Below, piece after piece: positions 44,109 to 53,388 of a stretch of DNA of 64,000 nt. Made by a program: the position numbers and the translations under genes. This stretch comes from Bradyrhizobium stylosanthis (GTDB lineage: Bacteria > Pseudomonadota > Alphaproteobacteria > Rhizobiales > Xanthobacteraceae). The stretch is from assembly GCF_001641335.1 (NCBI RefSeq), contig NZ_LVEM01000007.1:124001-188000 (forward strand), written 5' to 3'. A model generated the notes under the pieces. The model was not told the DNA's origin. It worked only from the letters and a program-made list of their open reading frames with translations, and did not search any database. The stretch's first letter is position 1; each line of letters begins with the position of its first letter.

Positions 44109-46994
44109 ATGTCTCTGATCGAAGAAATCGACTACGGCACACCGCGCTCCAAATCGGAAACGATGGTGACGCTGACCATCGACGGCAATGAGGTCACGGT
44201 GCCCGAGGGCACCTCGATCATGCGGGCCGCGATGGATGCGGGCCACCAGATCCCGAAGCTCTGCGCGACCGACATGGTCGACGCATACGGCTCCTGCCGT
44301 CTCTGCCTCGTCGAGATCGAGGGCCGCGCCGGCACGCCGGCCTCCTGCACCACGCCGGTCATGAACGGCCTCGTCGTGCGCACCCAGACCGAGCGGCTGA
44401 AGAAGCTGCGCAAGGGTGTGATGGAGCTCTACATCTCCGACCATCCGCTCGACTGCCTCACCTGCGGCGCCAACGGCGACTGCGAGCTGCAGGACATGGC
44501 CGGCGCCGTGGGCCTGCGCGACGTGCGCTACGGTTATGAGGGCGAGAATCATGTTTTCGCCAAGACACCAGGCAAGACCGACGGCTGCGCGAACGACCAC
44601 TGGATGCCGAAGGACGAGTCCAACCCTTACTTCACCTACGATCCCTCCAAGTGCATCGTCTGCTCGCGCTGCGTGCGCGCCTGCGAGGAGGTGCAAGGCA
44701 CCTTCGCGCTGACGATCTCCGGCCGCGGCTTCGACAGCCGCGTTTCGCCCGGCATGAGCGAGAGTTTCCTCGGCTCCGAATGCGTCTCCTGCGGCGCCTG
44801 CGTGCAGGCCTGCCCGACCGCGACGCTGACGGAAAAGTCCGTGATCGAGATCGGCCAGCCCGAGCATTCCGTCGTCACCACCTGCGCCTATTGCGGCGTC
44901 GGCTGCGCCTTCAAGGCCGAGATGCGCGGCGAGGAAGTCGTGCGCATGGTGCCGTACAAGGACGGCAAGGCCAACCGCGGCCATTCCTGCGTCAAGGGCC
45001 GCTTCGCCTGGGGCTACACCAACCACAAGGAACGCATCCTCAAGCCGATGATCCGCGAGCGGATCGAGGACCCCTGGCAGGAAGTCTCCTGGGACGAGGC
45101 CTTCTCGTTTGCCGCCGCCAAGATGCGCGGCATCCAGAAGAAGTACGGCCGCGATGCCATCGGCGGCATCACCTCCTCCCGCTGCACCAATGAAGAGACC
45201 TATCTGGTGCAGAAGCTGATCCGCGGGGGCTTCGGCAACAACAATGTCGACACCTGCGCCCGCGTCTGCCATTCGCCGACCGGCTATGGCCTGTCGCAGA
45301 CCTTCGGCACCTCGGCCGGCACCCAGGACTTCGACTCGGTCGAGGAGACCGACGTCGCCGTCATCATCGGCGCCAATCCGGCATCGGCTCACCCGGTGTT
45401 CGCCTCCCGCCTGAAGAAGCGGCTGCGCCAGGGTGCAAAGCTGATCGTGATCGATCCGCGCCGCACCGAGATGGTGGACTCGCCGCATGTGAAGGCGCTG
45501 CATCTGCCTTTGATGCCGGGCACGAACGTCGCCGTCGTCACCGCACTGGCGCACGTCATCGTCACCGAGGGCCTCGTCAACGAAGCCTTCGTGCGCGAGC
45601 GCTGCGACTGGATCGAGTTCGAGGAATGGGCCGCCTTCGTCGCCCAGCCGAAGCACAGCCCGGAAGCAACCGCCATCCTCACCGGCGTCGACCCGAAGGT
45701 GCTGCGCGAAGCCGCCCGCGTCTACGCCACCGGCGGCAACGGCGCGATCTATTACGGCCTCGGCGTCACCGAGCACAGCCAGGGCTCGACCACCGTGATC
45801 GCGATCGCCAACCTCGCGATGGCCACCGGCAATATCGGCCGTCCCGGCGTCGGCGTGAACCCGCTGCGCGGCCAGAACAACGTGCAGGGCTCCTGCGACA
45901 TGGGCTCGTTCCCGCACGAGCTGCCCGGCTATCGCCACATCTCGGGCGAGGCCGTGCGCGACCAGTTCGAGGCACTCTGGAACGTCAAGCTCAACCCGGA
46001 GCCGGGTCTGCGCATTCCCAACATGTTCGATGCCGCGATCGAAGGCACGTTCATGGGCATCTACGTGCAGGGCGAGGACATCCTGCAGTCCGACCCGAAC
46101 ACCAAGCACGTGGTCGCGGCGCTGTCGGCGATGGAATGCGTCATCGTCCACGACCTCTTCCTGAACGAGACCGCGAACTACGCGCACGTCTTCCTGCCCG
46201 GCTCGAGCTTCCTCGAGAAGGACGGCACATTCACCAACGCCGAGCGCCGCATCCAGCGCGTCCGCAAGGTGATGACGCCGAAGAACGGCATGGCCGATTG
46301 GGAAGTCACCATCGCGCTCGCCAAGGCGATGGGCTTCGAGATGAACTACAGCCATCCTTCCGAGATCATGGACGAGATCGCGGCGCTGACGCCGACCTTC
46401 ACCGGCGTCTCCTACGCCAAGCTCGACGAGCTCGGCTCGGTGCAGTGGCCCTGCAACGAGAAGGCGCCGGAGGGCACGCCGGTGATGCATATCGGCGGCT
46501 TCGTCCGCGGCAAGGGCAAGTTCATCGTCACCGAATATGTCGCGACCGACGAACGCACCGGCCCCCGCTTCCCGCTGCTGCTCACCACGGGCCGCATCCT
46601 CAGCCAGTACAATGTCGGCGCGCAGACACGGCGCACCGACAACGTGGTCTGGCATGCCGAGGACCGGCTCGAGATCCATCCGCACGATGCCGAGCTGCGC
46701 GGCGTGCGCGACGGCGACTGGGTGCGGCTGCAGAGCCGCGCAGGCGAGACCACGCTGCGCGCGGAGATCACCGACCGCGTGTCGCCGGGCGTCGTCTACA
46801 CCACCTTCCACCACCCGGACACGCAGGCCAACGTGATCACGACCGACTTTTCGGACTGGGCGACCAACTGTCCGGAATACAAGGTCACGGCAGTGCAGAT
46901 CTCGCCGTCGAACGGCCCGTCCGACTGGCAGAAGGCCTATGACGAGCAGGCGCGGCATTCCCGCCGCATCGCGCCCGCCGAGGCCGCGGAGTAA
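44109..46994 (+). CDS. fdsA: NAD-dependent formate dehydrogenase alpha (catalytic molybdenum) subunit
   Basis: FdsA oxidises formate to CO2 at a bis-molybdopterin guanine dinucleotide centre. The 961-residue protein carries an N-terminal 2Fe-2S domain (Cys-rich PKLCATDMVDAYGSCRLC), a NuoG-like 4Fe-4S site with a His ligand, two ferredoxin-like 4Fe-4S clusters (KCIVCSRCVRAC and ECVSCGACVQAC), and the MopB cluster motif CAYCGVGCAF. The Mo ligand is Cys387, followed by the catalytic His388 in TCARVCHSPTGYG. The sequence uses an ordinary cysteine ligand, not selenocysteine. It is adjacent to fdhD, needed to sulfurate the cofactor. Confidence 0.96.
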   Translation: MSLIEEIDYGTPRSKSETMVTLTIDGNEVTVPEGTSIMRAAMDAGHQIPKLCATDMVDAYGSCRLCLVEIEGRAGTPASCTTPVMNGLVVRTQTERLKKLRKGVMELYISDHPLDCLTCGANGDCELQDMAGAVGLRDVRYGYEGENHVFAKTPGKTDGCANDHWMPKDESNPYFTYDPSKCIVCSRCVRACEEVQGTFALTISGRGFDSRVSPGMSESFLGSECVSCGACVQACPTATLTEKSVIEIGQPEHSVVTTCAYCGVGCAFKAEMRGEEVVRMVPYKDGKANRGHSCVKGRFAWGYTNHKERILKPMIRERIEDPWQEVSWDEAFSFAAAKMRGIQKKYGRDAIGGITSSRCTNEETYLVQKLIRGGFGNNNVDTCARVCHSPTGYGLSQTFGTSAGTQDFDSVEETDVAVIIGANPASAHPVFASRLKKRLRQGAKLIVIDPRRTEMVDSPHVKALHLPLMPGTNVAVVTALAHVIVTEGLVNEAFVRERCDWIEFEEWAAFVAQPKHSPEATAILTGVDPKVLREAARVYATGGNGAIYYGLGVTEHSQGSTTVIAIANLAMATGNIGRPGVGVNPLRGQNNVQGSCDMGSFPHELPGYRHISGEAVRDQFEALWNVKLNPEPGLRIPNMFDAAIEGTFMGIYVQGEDILQSDPNTKHVVAALSAMECVIVHDLFLNETANYAHVFLPGSSFLEKDGTFTNAERRIQRVRKVMTPKNGMADWEVTIALAKAMGFEMNYSHPSEIMDEIAALTPTFTGVSYAKLDELGSVQWPCNEKAPEGTPVMHIGGFVRGKGKFIVTEYVATDERTGPRFPLLLTTGRILSQYNVGAQTRRTDNVVWHAEDRLEIHPHDAELRGVRDGDWVRLQSRAGETTLRAEITDRVSPGVVYTTFHHPDTQANVITTDFSDWATNCPEYKVTAVQISPSNGPSDWQKAYDEQARHSRRIAPAEAAE

Positions 46995-46998
46995 CCGC

Positions 46999-47829
46999 AT
47001 GCACGTGCCGGTCCAGGCCATCGACCGCGAAATCTGGCGCGACGGTGCCGCGTCCGAAGGGACGCGGCTGATCCCCGAGGAGACGCCGCTGGCGCTGACC
47101 TATAATGGCGGCACCTACGCCGTGATGATGGGAACGCCGCAGAACCTCGAGGATTTTGCCGTCGGCTTCAGCCTGGACGAGGGCATCATCACATCGGTCG
47201 ACGACATCAAGTCGCTCGAGGTGGTACGCCTCGACGACGGCATCGAGCTCAGGATGTGGCTCGAACAGGACAACGCCGCGCGCATCAGCGAACGCCGCCG
47301 CCACATCGCCGGCCCCACCGGCTGCGGCATCTGCGGCGTCGAGTCCATCGCCGAGGCCATACGGCCTGCAGCAATCGTGCCGCAGGGACAGACCTTCACA
47401 CCGCAGCAGATCATGACGGCGATGCAGGCGATCGCGCCGCTGCAATCGATCAACATGCAGACCCGCGCCGTGCACGCCGCGGCCTTCTGGTCGCCATCGA
47501 ATGGCATCGTGGCCTTGCGCGAAGACGTCGGCCGCCATAACGCGCTCGACAAGCTCGCGGGCTCGCTGGCGCGCGGCCGGACCGATGCCAACATCGGCAT
47601 GGTGCTGCTGACCAGCCGCGTCTCGGTCGAGATGGTGCAGAAGACCGCCGCGATCGGCGCACCCGTCATGGTCGCGGTCTCCGCCCCCACCGCGCTCGCT
47701 GTCCGCACGGCAGAGGCTGCCGGCATCACGCTGATTGCGATTGCCCGCAGCGACGGGTTTGAAGTGTTCACGCACCAGGGCCGCGTCACGGCCCTTCGTG
47801 CCCAGGAGATCATCGATGTCGTCGCCTGA
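46999..47829 (+). CDS. fdhD: Formate dehydrogenase accessory sulfurtransferase
   Basis: FdhD transfers sulfur from IscS to the Mo cofactor before it enters formate dehydrogenase. The 276-residue protein shows the hallmarks: EETPLALTYNGGTYAVMMGTP near the start, the CXXC sulfur-relay pair (Cys109, Cys112) in TGCGICGVES, the LREDVGRHNALDKL motif, and the closing TLIAIARSDGFEVFTH. It starts at the ATG five bases after the fdsA stop and overlaps fdsD by 14 bp, so it is cotranscribed. Confidence 0.96.
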   Translation: MHVPVQAIDREIWRDGAASEGTRLIPEETPLALTYNGGTYAVMMGTPQNLEDFAVGFSLDEGIITSVDDIKSLEVVRLDDGIELRMWLEQDNAARISERRRHIAGPTGCGICGVESIAEAIRPAAIVPQGQTFTPQQIMTAMQAIAPLQSINMQTRAVHAAAFWSPSNGIVALREDVGRHNALDKLAGSLARGRTDANIGMVLLTSRVSVEMVQKTAAIGAPVMVAVSAPTALAVRTAEAAGITLIAIARSDGFEVFTHQGRVTALRAQEIIDVVA

Positions 47830-48046
47830 CCGCCTCGTCTACATGGCCAACCAGATCGGCATGTTCTTCCGCAGCCAGGGCCATGACAAGGCCGTGCCGG
47901 GGATCGCCGACCACATCAAGAAGTTCTGGGACCCCAGGATGAAGCGCGCGATCTTCGCCCATCTCGATGCCGGCGGCGCGGGCCTGGAGCCGAACGTGCG
48001 CGAGGCCCTCACTTCGCTGAAGCAGAGCCTTCCAGCAGTGTCCTGA
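47816..48046 (+). CDS. fdsD: NAD-dependent formate dehydrogenase delta subunit
   Basis: This small protein of 76 residues matches the FdsD family in length and in the opening RLVYMANQIGMFFRSQ, followed by a VPGIADHIKKFWDPRMK segment. FdsD helps assemble or stabilise the complex. It begins inside the end of fdhD (14-bp overlap). Its 3' end overlaps the 3' end of glnE on the opposite strand by 38 bp. Confidence 0.92.
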   Translation: MSSPDRLVYMANQIGMFFRSQGHDKAVPGIADHIKKFWDPRMKRAIFAHLDAGGAGLEPNVREALTSLKQSLPAVS

Positions 48047-50990
48047 ACACGCGTCGCACCTCGCTCTGCGTTTCCTTCACCCGCGCCTCGAGCGAGGAGA
48101 AGTCCGGCGCATCGCCGGCGCGCGCCATCACGCGCTGCAGATCCGTGCCGGCGGTCTCCGGCTTGAAACGGTCGCTGACGCAGAGCCGTAGGATCTGCGT
48201 CAGGTCGTGATAGAGCCGCACTGCGGCGCGCAGGATCTCGGTCTCCGATTGACCGAGCACGCCGAGCCTGCAGGCATTGTCCAGCACCTGCAGCGTGCTG
48301 ACATCGAGGATCTCAGGCTTGTCGTGCGCATGCACGAGTTGGAGATATTGCGCGATGAAGTCGATGTCGATCATGCCGCCGGCGGCATATTTGAGATCCC
48401 AATAGTCGGTCTCGCCCTTCTCCTGTCCGATCGCACCGCGCATGTCGGCAACGTCGTTGGCGATGATCCCGCGGTCGCGCCGACGGGTCAGGACGTCGCG
48501 GATCACGCGCTCGATCCGCTCGCGGAATTCAGGTGAGGCCGACACCACGCGCGCGCGCGTCAGCGCCATGTGCTCCCAGGTCCAGGCCTCGTTGGCCTGG
48601 TAGTCGGCGAAGGACGCAAGGCTCGACGCCACCGGGCCGGCGCGTCCCGACGGGCGCAGCCGCATGTCGATCTCGTAGAGCACGCCGTAATTGGTCCGCG
48701 TCGTGAACGCGCTGATCAGGCGCTGGGTGAAGCGGGCGAAATAATGCGCCCCCTGCAGCGACTTGGCGCCGTCGGAATCCGGGTTCTCGGCGTCGAAATC
48801 GTAGAGCAGGATCAGGTCGAGGTCGGACGAGGCCGTCATCTCGCGGCTGCCGAGCCGGCCCATCGCGATGATCGCGGTCTCCTGGCCCTTGATGCGGCCG
48901 TGCTGGGCGGCAAAGCGGTCGGCGACGAGGCCATGCACGGTGTGGACGATGCCTTCGGCGACGTCGGCAAAGGCGGTGCTCGCCTGCTGCGCCGAGACGG
49001 TACCGGAGAGGATGCGCGTGCCGATCAGGAACAGGCTCTCCTGCCCGAACAGGCGCAGGCGATCGAGGAACTCCTCGTATGAGCCGGCGTCCTGCACGGT
49101 GGCGGCGAGCCGCTCCGACAATTCCTGCCGGTCCGGCATCGCGCCGAAGAAGCGCGGATCGATCAGGCCGTCCATGAGCTGCGGCTGGCGTGCCAGCATC
49201 TCCCCTAGCCGTGGCGCTGCGCCAAGCACCAGCGCCACCAGCGCGACGAGATCGCGGTTCTGGCCAAGCAGCGTGATCAGCCGGCCGCCACGCTGCAGCG
49301 CGCCGAGGAACTGATCGAACGCCACGACCGCGCGGTCCGGCTCCTCGGCATGCGCGAGCCCGTCGATCAGGGCCGGCACGAACTCGATGAAGGCGCTGCG
49401 CGTCGCCTCATTGCGGAACACACGATAATCGCCAGTGATCCAGTCGCGCACGGTCTGAGCGACTGCGGCCGGCTTCTTGAAGCCGAGCGCCGTCATGTGC
49501 TGGAGCAGGCGCGGGTCGTCGGGGCCCGCGCTGTAGTCGAGCGCCGGCAGCTTCGCCGTGCCGGTCGGATCGTCGCCCTCGAACAGTTTTTCGTAATGCC
49601 CCAGCACGATTTCGAGCTGGCGCAGCAGGTCGCGCGCAAAGGCCTCGCGATCGACGTAGCCGAAGAAGCGCGCAAAGCGCTCGACCGCTTCCTTGTCCTC
49701 GGGCAGTGCATGGGTCTGCTCGTCCGCGATCATCTGGAGGCGGTGCTCGACCCGGCGCAGGAATTCGTAGGCGGTGGTGAGCTCGTCGCGAGCGGCAGAG
49801 GTGATCCAGTTGCTGGCGGCGAGCACGTCGAGCGCTCTCAGCGTCGGCCGCACCCGTAATTCCGGATGGCGGCCGCCGGCGATGAGCTGCTGGGTCTGCG
49901 CGAAGAACTCGATCTCGCGGATGCCGCCGCGGCCGACCTTGACGTTGTGGCCCTCGACCGCGATCTCGCTCTGGCCGCGATAGGTCTGCATCTGCCGCTT
50001 CATGTCGTGGACGTCGGCAAGCGCGGCGAAGTCGAGGTGCTTGCGCCAGACGAAGGGCGCGATCTCGGCGAGCAGCGCCTCGCCGGCCTTGGCGTCGCCG
50101 GCACAGGCGCGCGCCTTGATCATGGCGGCGCGCTCCCAGGTGCGCCCTTCCCGCTCGTAATAGTTCAGCGCGGCATCACGGGAGATCGCCACCTGCGTCG
50201 AGGACGGATCGGGGCGCAGGCGCAGGTCGACGCGGAACACATAGCCGTCATAGGTGCGCTGCTGCAGGATGCGCGCCATGCCCTGCGTGACCCGGACGAA
50301 GAACGGCTGTGGCTCGATATCAGGCGCAAGCGTCGTATTATCAGGGTCGAAGAACACGATGAGGTCGATGTCGCTGGAGTAGTTCAGCTCGCCCGCACCC
50401 ATCTTGCCCATCGCGAGCACGATCAGGCCGCAGCCCTCTTCCGGGGCCTCGAGGTTGAGCGGGCGGATCTTTCCACGTGCGGCTTCCTGCCGCAGCTGAT
50501 ACTGCAGCGCCGCCTGCACGGAGGAGACCGCGACGTCGGTCAGCGCCGCCGTCACCCGCATCACCGGCCAGACCCCGCCGATGTCGCACAATGCGGTCAG
50601 CAGCGCGGCCTCCGCCTTCATGCGGCGAAGCAGCCGCATCACCTCGGCCTCGTCGGGCGCCGCGAGCACCGCGTTCCGCGCCTCCGCGATCAGTGCGGCC
50701 AGGTGCGCATCCGGATCGCATTCGAGCAGCCGTATCAGGCGCGGCGCATCGGCGCGCGCCAGATCGAACAGATAGGGCGAGAATTCCGCGATGCCGGCCA
50801 GGATGTTCCGCGCGAAGGGATAAGCGAGCAGCGGCTGGAGACGTGCCGATTGCGCCGGCTCGAGCTCGGCCAGCCAGTTTTCAAAACGGGGTTCGTCGTT
50901 TGTGGAAGCGGCAATATGGGGAGCCTCCGCAAAGCGCGCGGCCAGACTCTCACCATGCTTGTCCGCGTTTCCCGGCGCGGAGTGGTTCAT
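48009..50990 (-). CDS. glnE: Bifunctional glutamine synthetase adenylyltransferase/adenylyl-removing enzyme
   Basis: GlnE adds AMP to, or removes it from, glutamine synthetase according to nitrogen status, with PII protein input. The 993-residue protein has two nucleotidyltransferase domains: the N-terminal deadenylylase site GELNYSSDIDLIVFFD near residue 207 and the C-terminal adenylylation site GSREMTASSDLDLILLYD near 720. An intervening helical regulatory region has the RLQMIADEQTHALPED segment. It overlaps the histidine kinase stop by four bases (ATGA), so it is translated from a response regulator-kinase-glnE operon. Confidence 0.96.
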   Translation of the reverse strand: MNHSAPGNADKHGESLAARFAEAPHIAASTNDEPRFENWLAELEPAQSARLQPLLAYPFARNILAGIAEFSPYLFDLARADAPRLIRLLECDPDAHLAALIAEARNAVLAAPDEAEVMRLLRRMKAEAALLTALCDIGGVWPVMRVTAALTDVAVSSVQAALQYQLRQEAARGKIRPLNLEAPEEGCGLIVLAMGKMGAGELNYSSDIDLIVFFDPDNTTLAPDIEPQPFFVRVTQGMARILQQRTYDGYVFRVDLRLRPDPSSTQVAISRDAALNYYEREGRTWERAAMIKARACAGDAKAGEALLAEIAPFVWRKHLDFAALADVHDMKRQMQTYRGQSEIAVEGHNVKVGRGGIREIEFFAQTQQLIAGGRHPELRVRPTLRALDVLAASNWITSAARDELTTAYEFLRRVEHRLQMIADEQTHALPEDKEAVERFARFFGYVDREAFARDLLRQLEIVLGHYEKLFEGDDPTGTAKLPALDYSAGPDDPRLLQHMTALGFKKPAAVAQTVRDWITGDYRVFRNEATRSAFIEFVPALIDGLAHAEEPDRAVVAFDQFLGALQRGGRLITLLGQNRDLVALVALVLGAAPRLGEMLARQPQLMDGLIDPRFFGAMPDRQELSERLAATVQDAGSYEEFLDRLRLFGQESLFLIGTRILSGTVSAQQASTAFADVAEGIVHTVHGLVADRFAAQHGRIKGQETAIIAMGRLGSREMTASSDLDLILLYDFDAENPDSDGAKSLQGAHYFARFTQRLISAFTTRTNYGVLYEIDMRLRPSGRAGPVASSLASFADYQANEAWTWEHMALTRARVVSASPEFRERIERVIRDVLTRRRDRGIIANDVADMRGAIGQEKGETDYWDLKYAAGGMIDIDFIAQYLQLVHAHDKPEILDVSTLQVLDNACRLGVLGQSETEILRAAVRLYHDLTQILRLCVSDRFKPETAGTDLQRVMARAGDAPDFSSLEARVKETQSEVRRVFRTLLEGSASAK

Positions 50991-52447
50991 GCCACCTTCT
51001 GTGGCACATCCGGCATTGGCGGAGCAACCCTGTCGCCTGCGCTCGCGCGCGCCGGCAGTGCCAGCGTAGCGACGAGGCCGGGATGGGCATCACCCAGCCG
51101 CAATTCTCCGCCATGGAGCGTCGCAACTGCGGAGGCGAGGCTGAGGCCGAGGCCGGAGCCCGGTAGCGTGCGGCTCGCCTCCAGCCGGACGAATCGCTCG
51201 ACGGCATGCTTGCGGTCGGCCTCGGGGATGCCGGGGCCGCGATCGGTGACGCTGAGCAGCACCTGATCGCCCTCGCGCCTTGCCTCGATGGTGATCTGCC
51301 TCGAGTCCATGCTGACCACGGTTCCCGCGGGCTGCGCAGCCGGCTTGCCGTACTTGATGGCATTCTCGACCAGATTGGCGAGCGCCTGGCTGATCAGTTC
51401 GCGGTTGCCGTGAACCGGCGTCGGATCGGCCTTCACCTTCAAGGTCATGCCGTCGTCTTCGGCGAGCGGCTCGTAGAGCTCGTGGATGCCGCCCGCGACA
51501 TCGGCGGCGTCGAAATCGTCCATGTTGCCGCGGGCCTGTCCGGACTCGGCGCGGGCAATCATCAGCAGCGCGTTGAAGGTGCGGATCAGGCCGTCGGATT
51601 CCTCGATGGTCCGCTCCAGCGCGGCGCGGTAGTCGGCCTCGCAGCCGGATTTCGCCAGCGCCTCCTCGGCCCGGTTGCGCAGGCGCGTCAGCGGCGTCTT
51701 GAGGTCGTGGGCGATGTTGTCGGAGACCTCCTTCAGCCCCGCCATCAGCGCCTCGATCCGCTCCAGCATGGCGTTGAGGTTTTCGGCCAGACGGTCGAGC
51801 TCGTCGCCGCTGCGGCCGACGGGCAGGCGGCCGCTGAGATCGCCGGTCATGATGCGCTGGGCGGTGCCGGTCATCGCGTCGATGCGCCTCAGCACCCTGC
51901 GCGCGACGAAGATGCCGCCGCCGAGGCCGAGCACCACGACGATCAGGACCGACCATTGCGCCGCCTTGGCGACGATGCTGAACAGGCGCCGACGCTCGGC
52001 GAGGTCGCGGCCGATCAGGAGACGGAAGCCGTTTTCGAGCTCGGTGACGCGTACCAGGGCACGATGATCGCGGTCATCGGTATCCTCGATCCGCCGGTAG
52101 GCGGTCTCGGACCAGCCGCGCGTCGCCATCACGCCGGGCGCGAGCGAGCCGACATTGCCGGCGATCGCCTGCCCGGTCGGCGTGGTCACGAGATAGAGGT
52201 TGGCGCCCGGCCGCAACGCGCGGTACTCGATCGCGAGCACCAGGCCGCGCAAGCCGCGCCTGTCGTAGAGATCGTTGATCTCCGAGGTCTCGGCATTCAC
52301 CGTCTGCGTGATTTCCTCGGTGATCAGCCGCCGCGTGTTCCAGGCGAAATAGCCGAGCAGCGAGGCCGCGAACATCGCGAACAGCAGCAAATAGACCAGC
52401 GTCAGCCGGAACGCCGTGGTGCGGACGAGTTTACCGAATGCCGTCAC
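50987..52447 (-). CDS. HAMP-domain sensor histidine kinase
   Basis: The 486-residue kinase has a membrane helix near residues 12-36, a periplasmic loop of about 125 residues, a second helix near 164-182, and a HAMP domain (about 183-235). The HisKA domain has the acceptor His247 in NIAHDLKTPLTRL. The HATPase domain shows NLVENAIKYG, DRGPGIPEAD and GSGLGLSLA. It overlaps the response regulator by 17 bp upstream and glnE by four bases downstream. The probable trigger is envelope stress, given degP next door, but the signal is not known. Confidence 0.92.
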   Translation of the reverse strand: MTAFGKLVRTTAFRLTLVYLLLFAMFAASLLGYFAWNTRRLITEEITQTVNAETSEINDLYDRRGLRGLVLAIEYRALRPGANLYLVTTPTGQAIAGNVGSLAPGVMATRGWSETAYRRIEDTDDRDHRALVRVTELENGFRLLIGRDLAERRRLFSIVAKAAQWSVLIVVVLGLGGGIFVARRVLRRIDAMTGTAQRIMTGDLSGRLPVGRSGDELDRLAENLNAMLERIEALMAGLKEVSDNIAHDLKTPLTRLRNRAEEALAKSGCEADYRAALERTIEESDGLIRTFNALLMIARAESGQARGNMDDFDAADVAGGIHELYEPLAEDDGMTLKVKADPTPVHGNRELISQALANLVENAIKYGKPAAQPAGTVVSMDSRQITIEARREGDQVLLSVTDRGPGIPEADRKHAVERFVRLEASRTLPGSGLGLSLASAVATLHGGELRLGDAHPGLVATLALPARASAGDRVAPPMPDVPQKVA

Positions 52448-53111
52448 GGATCATGTACCCGGCGCCGCGGATCGTGTGCAGCAGCGGCCGCTCAAAACCC
52501 TTGTCGATCTTGGAGCGCAGCCGCGAAATGTGCACGTCGATCACGTTGGTCTGCGGATCGAAATGGTAGTCCCAGACGTTCTCCAGCAGCATGGTGCGCG
52601 TCACCACCTGACCGGCATGCTTCATGAGATATTCGAGCAGGCGGAATTCGCGTGGCTGCAAGGTCAGCTCGTCCTTGCCGCGGGCGACGCGATGGGACAG
52701 CCGGTCGAGTTCGAGATCGCCGACGCGGTAGAGGGTATCCTCGGCAGGTCCGCCGCGGCGGCGCGACAGCACCTCGACGCGGGCGAGCAGCTCGGCGAAG
52801 GAATAGGGCTTCGGCAGGTAGTCGTCGCCGCCGGCGCGCAGGCCCTTGATGCGGTCGTCGACCTGGCCGAGCGCAGAGAGGATCAGCACCGGCGTGGTGT
52901 TGTCCTGGTCGCGCAGCGCGCCGATCAGCGACAGGCCGTCGCGCTTGGGCAGCATGCGGTCGACCACCAGCACGTCGTATTCGCCGTTCTCGGCCATGGC
53001 GAGGCCCTCCTCGCCGTCGGCGGCGTGGTCGGCAATGTGTCCGACCTCGCGAAACGCCTTCACGAGATAGTCGGCGGATTCGCGGTCGTCTTCAATGATG
53101 AGGAGGCGCAT
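52431..53111 (-). CDS. OmpR-family response regulator
   Basis: From the ATG at 53111 the protein has 226 residues: a receiver domain (phospho-acceptor Asp51 in VVDRMLPKRDG, acidic pair Asp8/Asp9, and Lys in YLPKPYSF) and an OmpR/PhoB winged helix (LTLQPREFRLLEYLMKHAGQVVTR to HTIRGAGYMIRD). A TTG ten codons upstream is an alternative start, but no clear ribosome site supports either. It is upstream of its probable partner kinase and glnE. A terminator separates it from degP. Confidence 0.92.
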   Translation of the reverse strand: MRLLIIEDDRESADYLVKAFREVGHIADHAADGEEGLAMAENGEYDVLVVDRMLPKRDGLSLIGALRDQDNTTPVLILSALGQVDDRIKGLRAGGDDYLPKPYSFAELLARVEVLSRRRGGPAEDTLYRVGDLELDRLSHRVARGKDELTLQPREFRLLEYLMKHAGQVVTRTMLLENVWDYHFDPQTNVIDVHISRLRSKIDKGFERPLLHTIRGAGYMIRDGIR

Positions 53112-53204
53112 CGTGCGTTCGGCGGCGGTCAAGGAGGTCAACCTTCTCTAAACATGGCGCGAGCGGCAATCGCATGCAAGCCGAGGGCGAGAGTGTCGAA
53201 GCGA

Positions 53205-53244
53205 GAAAAAGGCGGGCGGTGAAGCTGGGGGGACCTCACCGCCC
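53205..53244 (-). terminator. Rho-independent terminator after degP
   Basis: On the minus strand, GGGCGGTGA and TCACCGCCC (a perfect 9-bp stem with a 13-base loop) are followed by GCCTTTTTC. It lies about 140 bp past the degP stop, so the regulator operon probably has its own promoter. Confidence 0.82.
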
Positions 53245-53368
53245 TAGGCCTTCCGACGGAGGGGGGCGTATTTCCACCGGAAGGTAGGCTGGGGAAGCGA
53301 ACGTTACGCTGCTCCCCCGAAGGGCGCCGGCGGCGGGGGCGACTGATGCCGGCGGCACCCTTCATTTC

Positions 53369-53388
53369 GTAAGCCTCCTGAGGCTTAC
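53369..53388. other. Hairpin overlapping the degP stop codon
   Basis: GTAAGCCTC-CT-GAGGCTTAC is a perfect 9-bp inverted repeat that includes the degP stop. No T-run follows directly. It may protect the mRNA end or help terminate. Confidence 0.6.
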
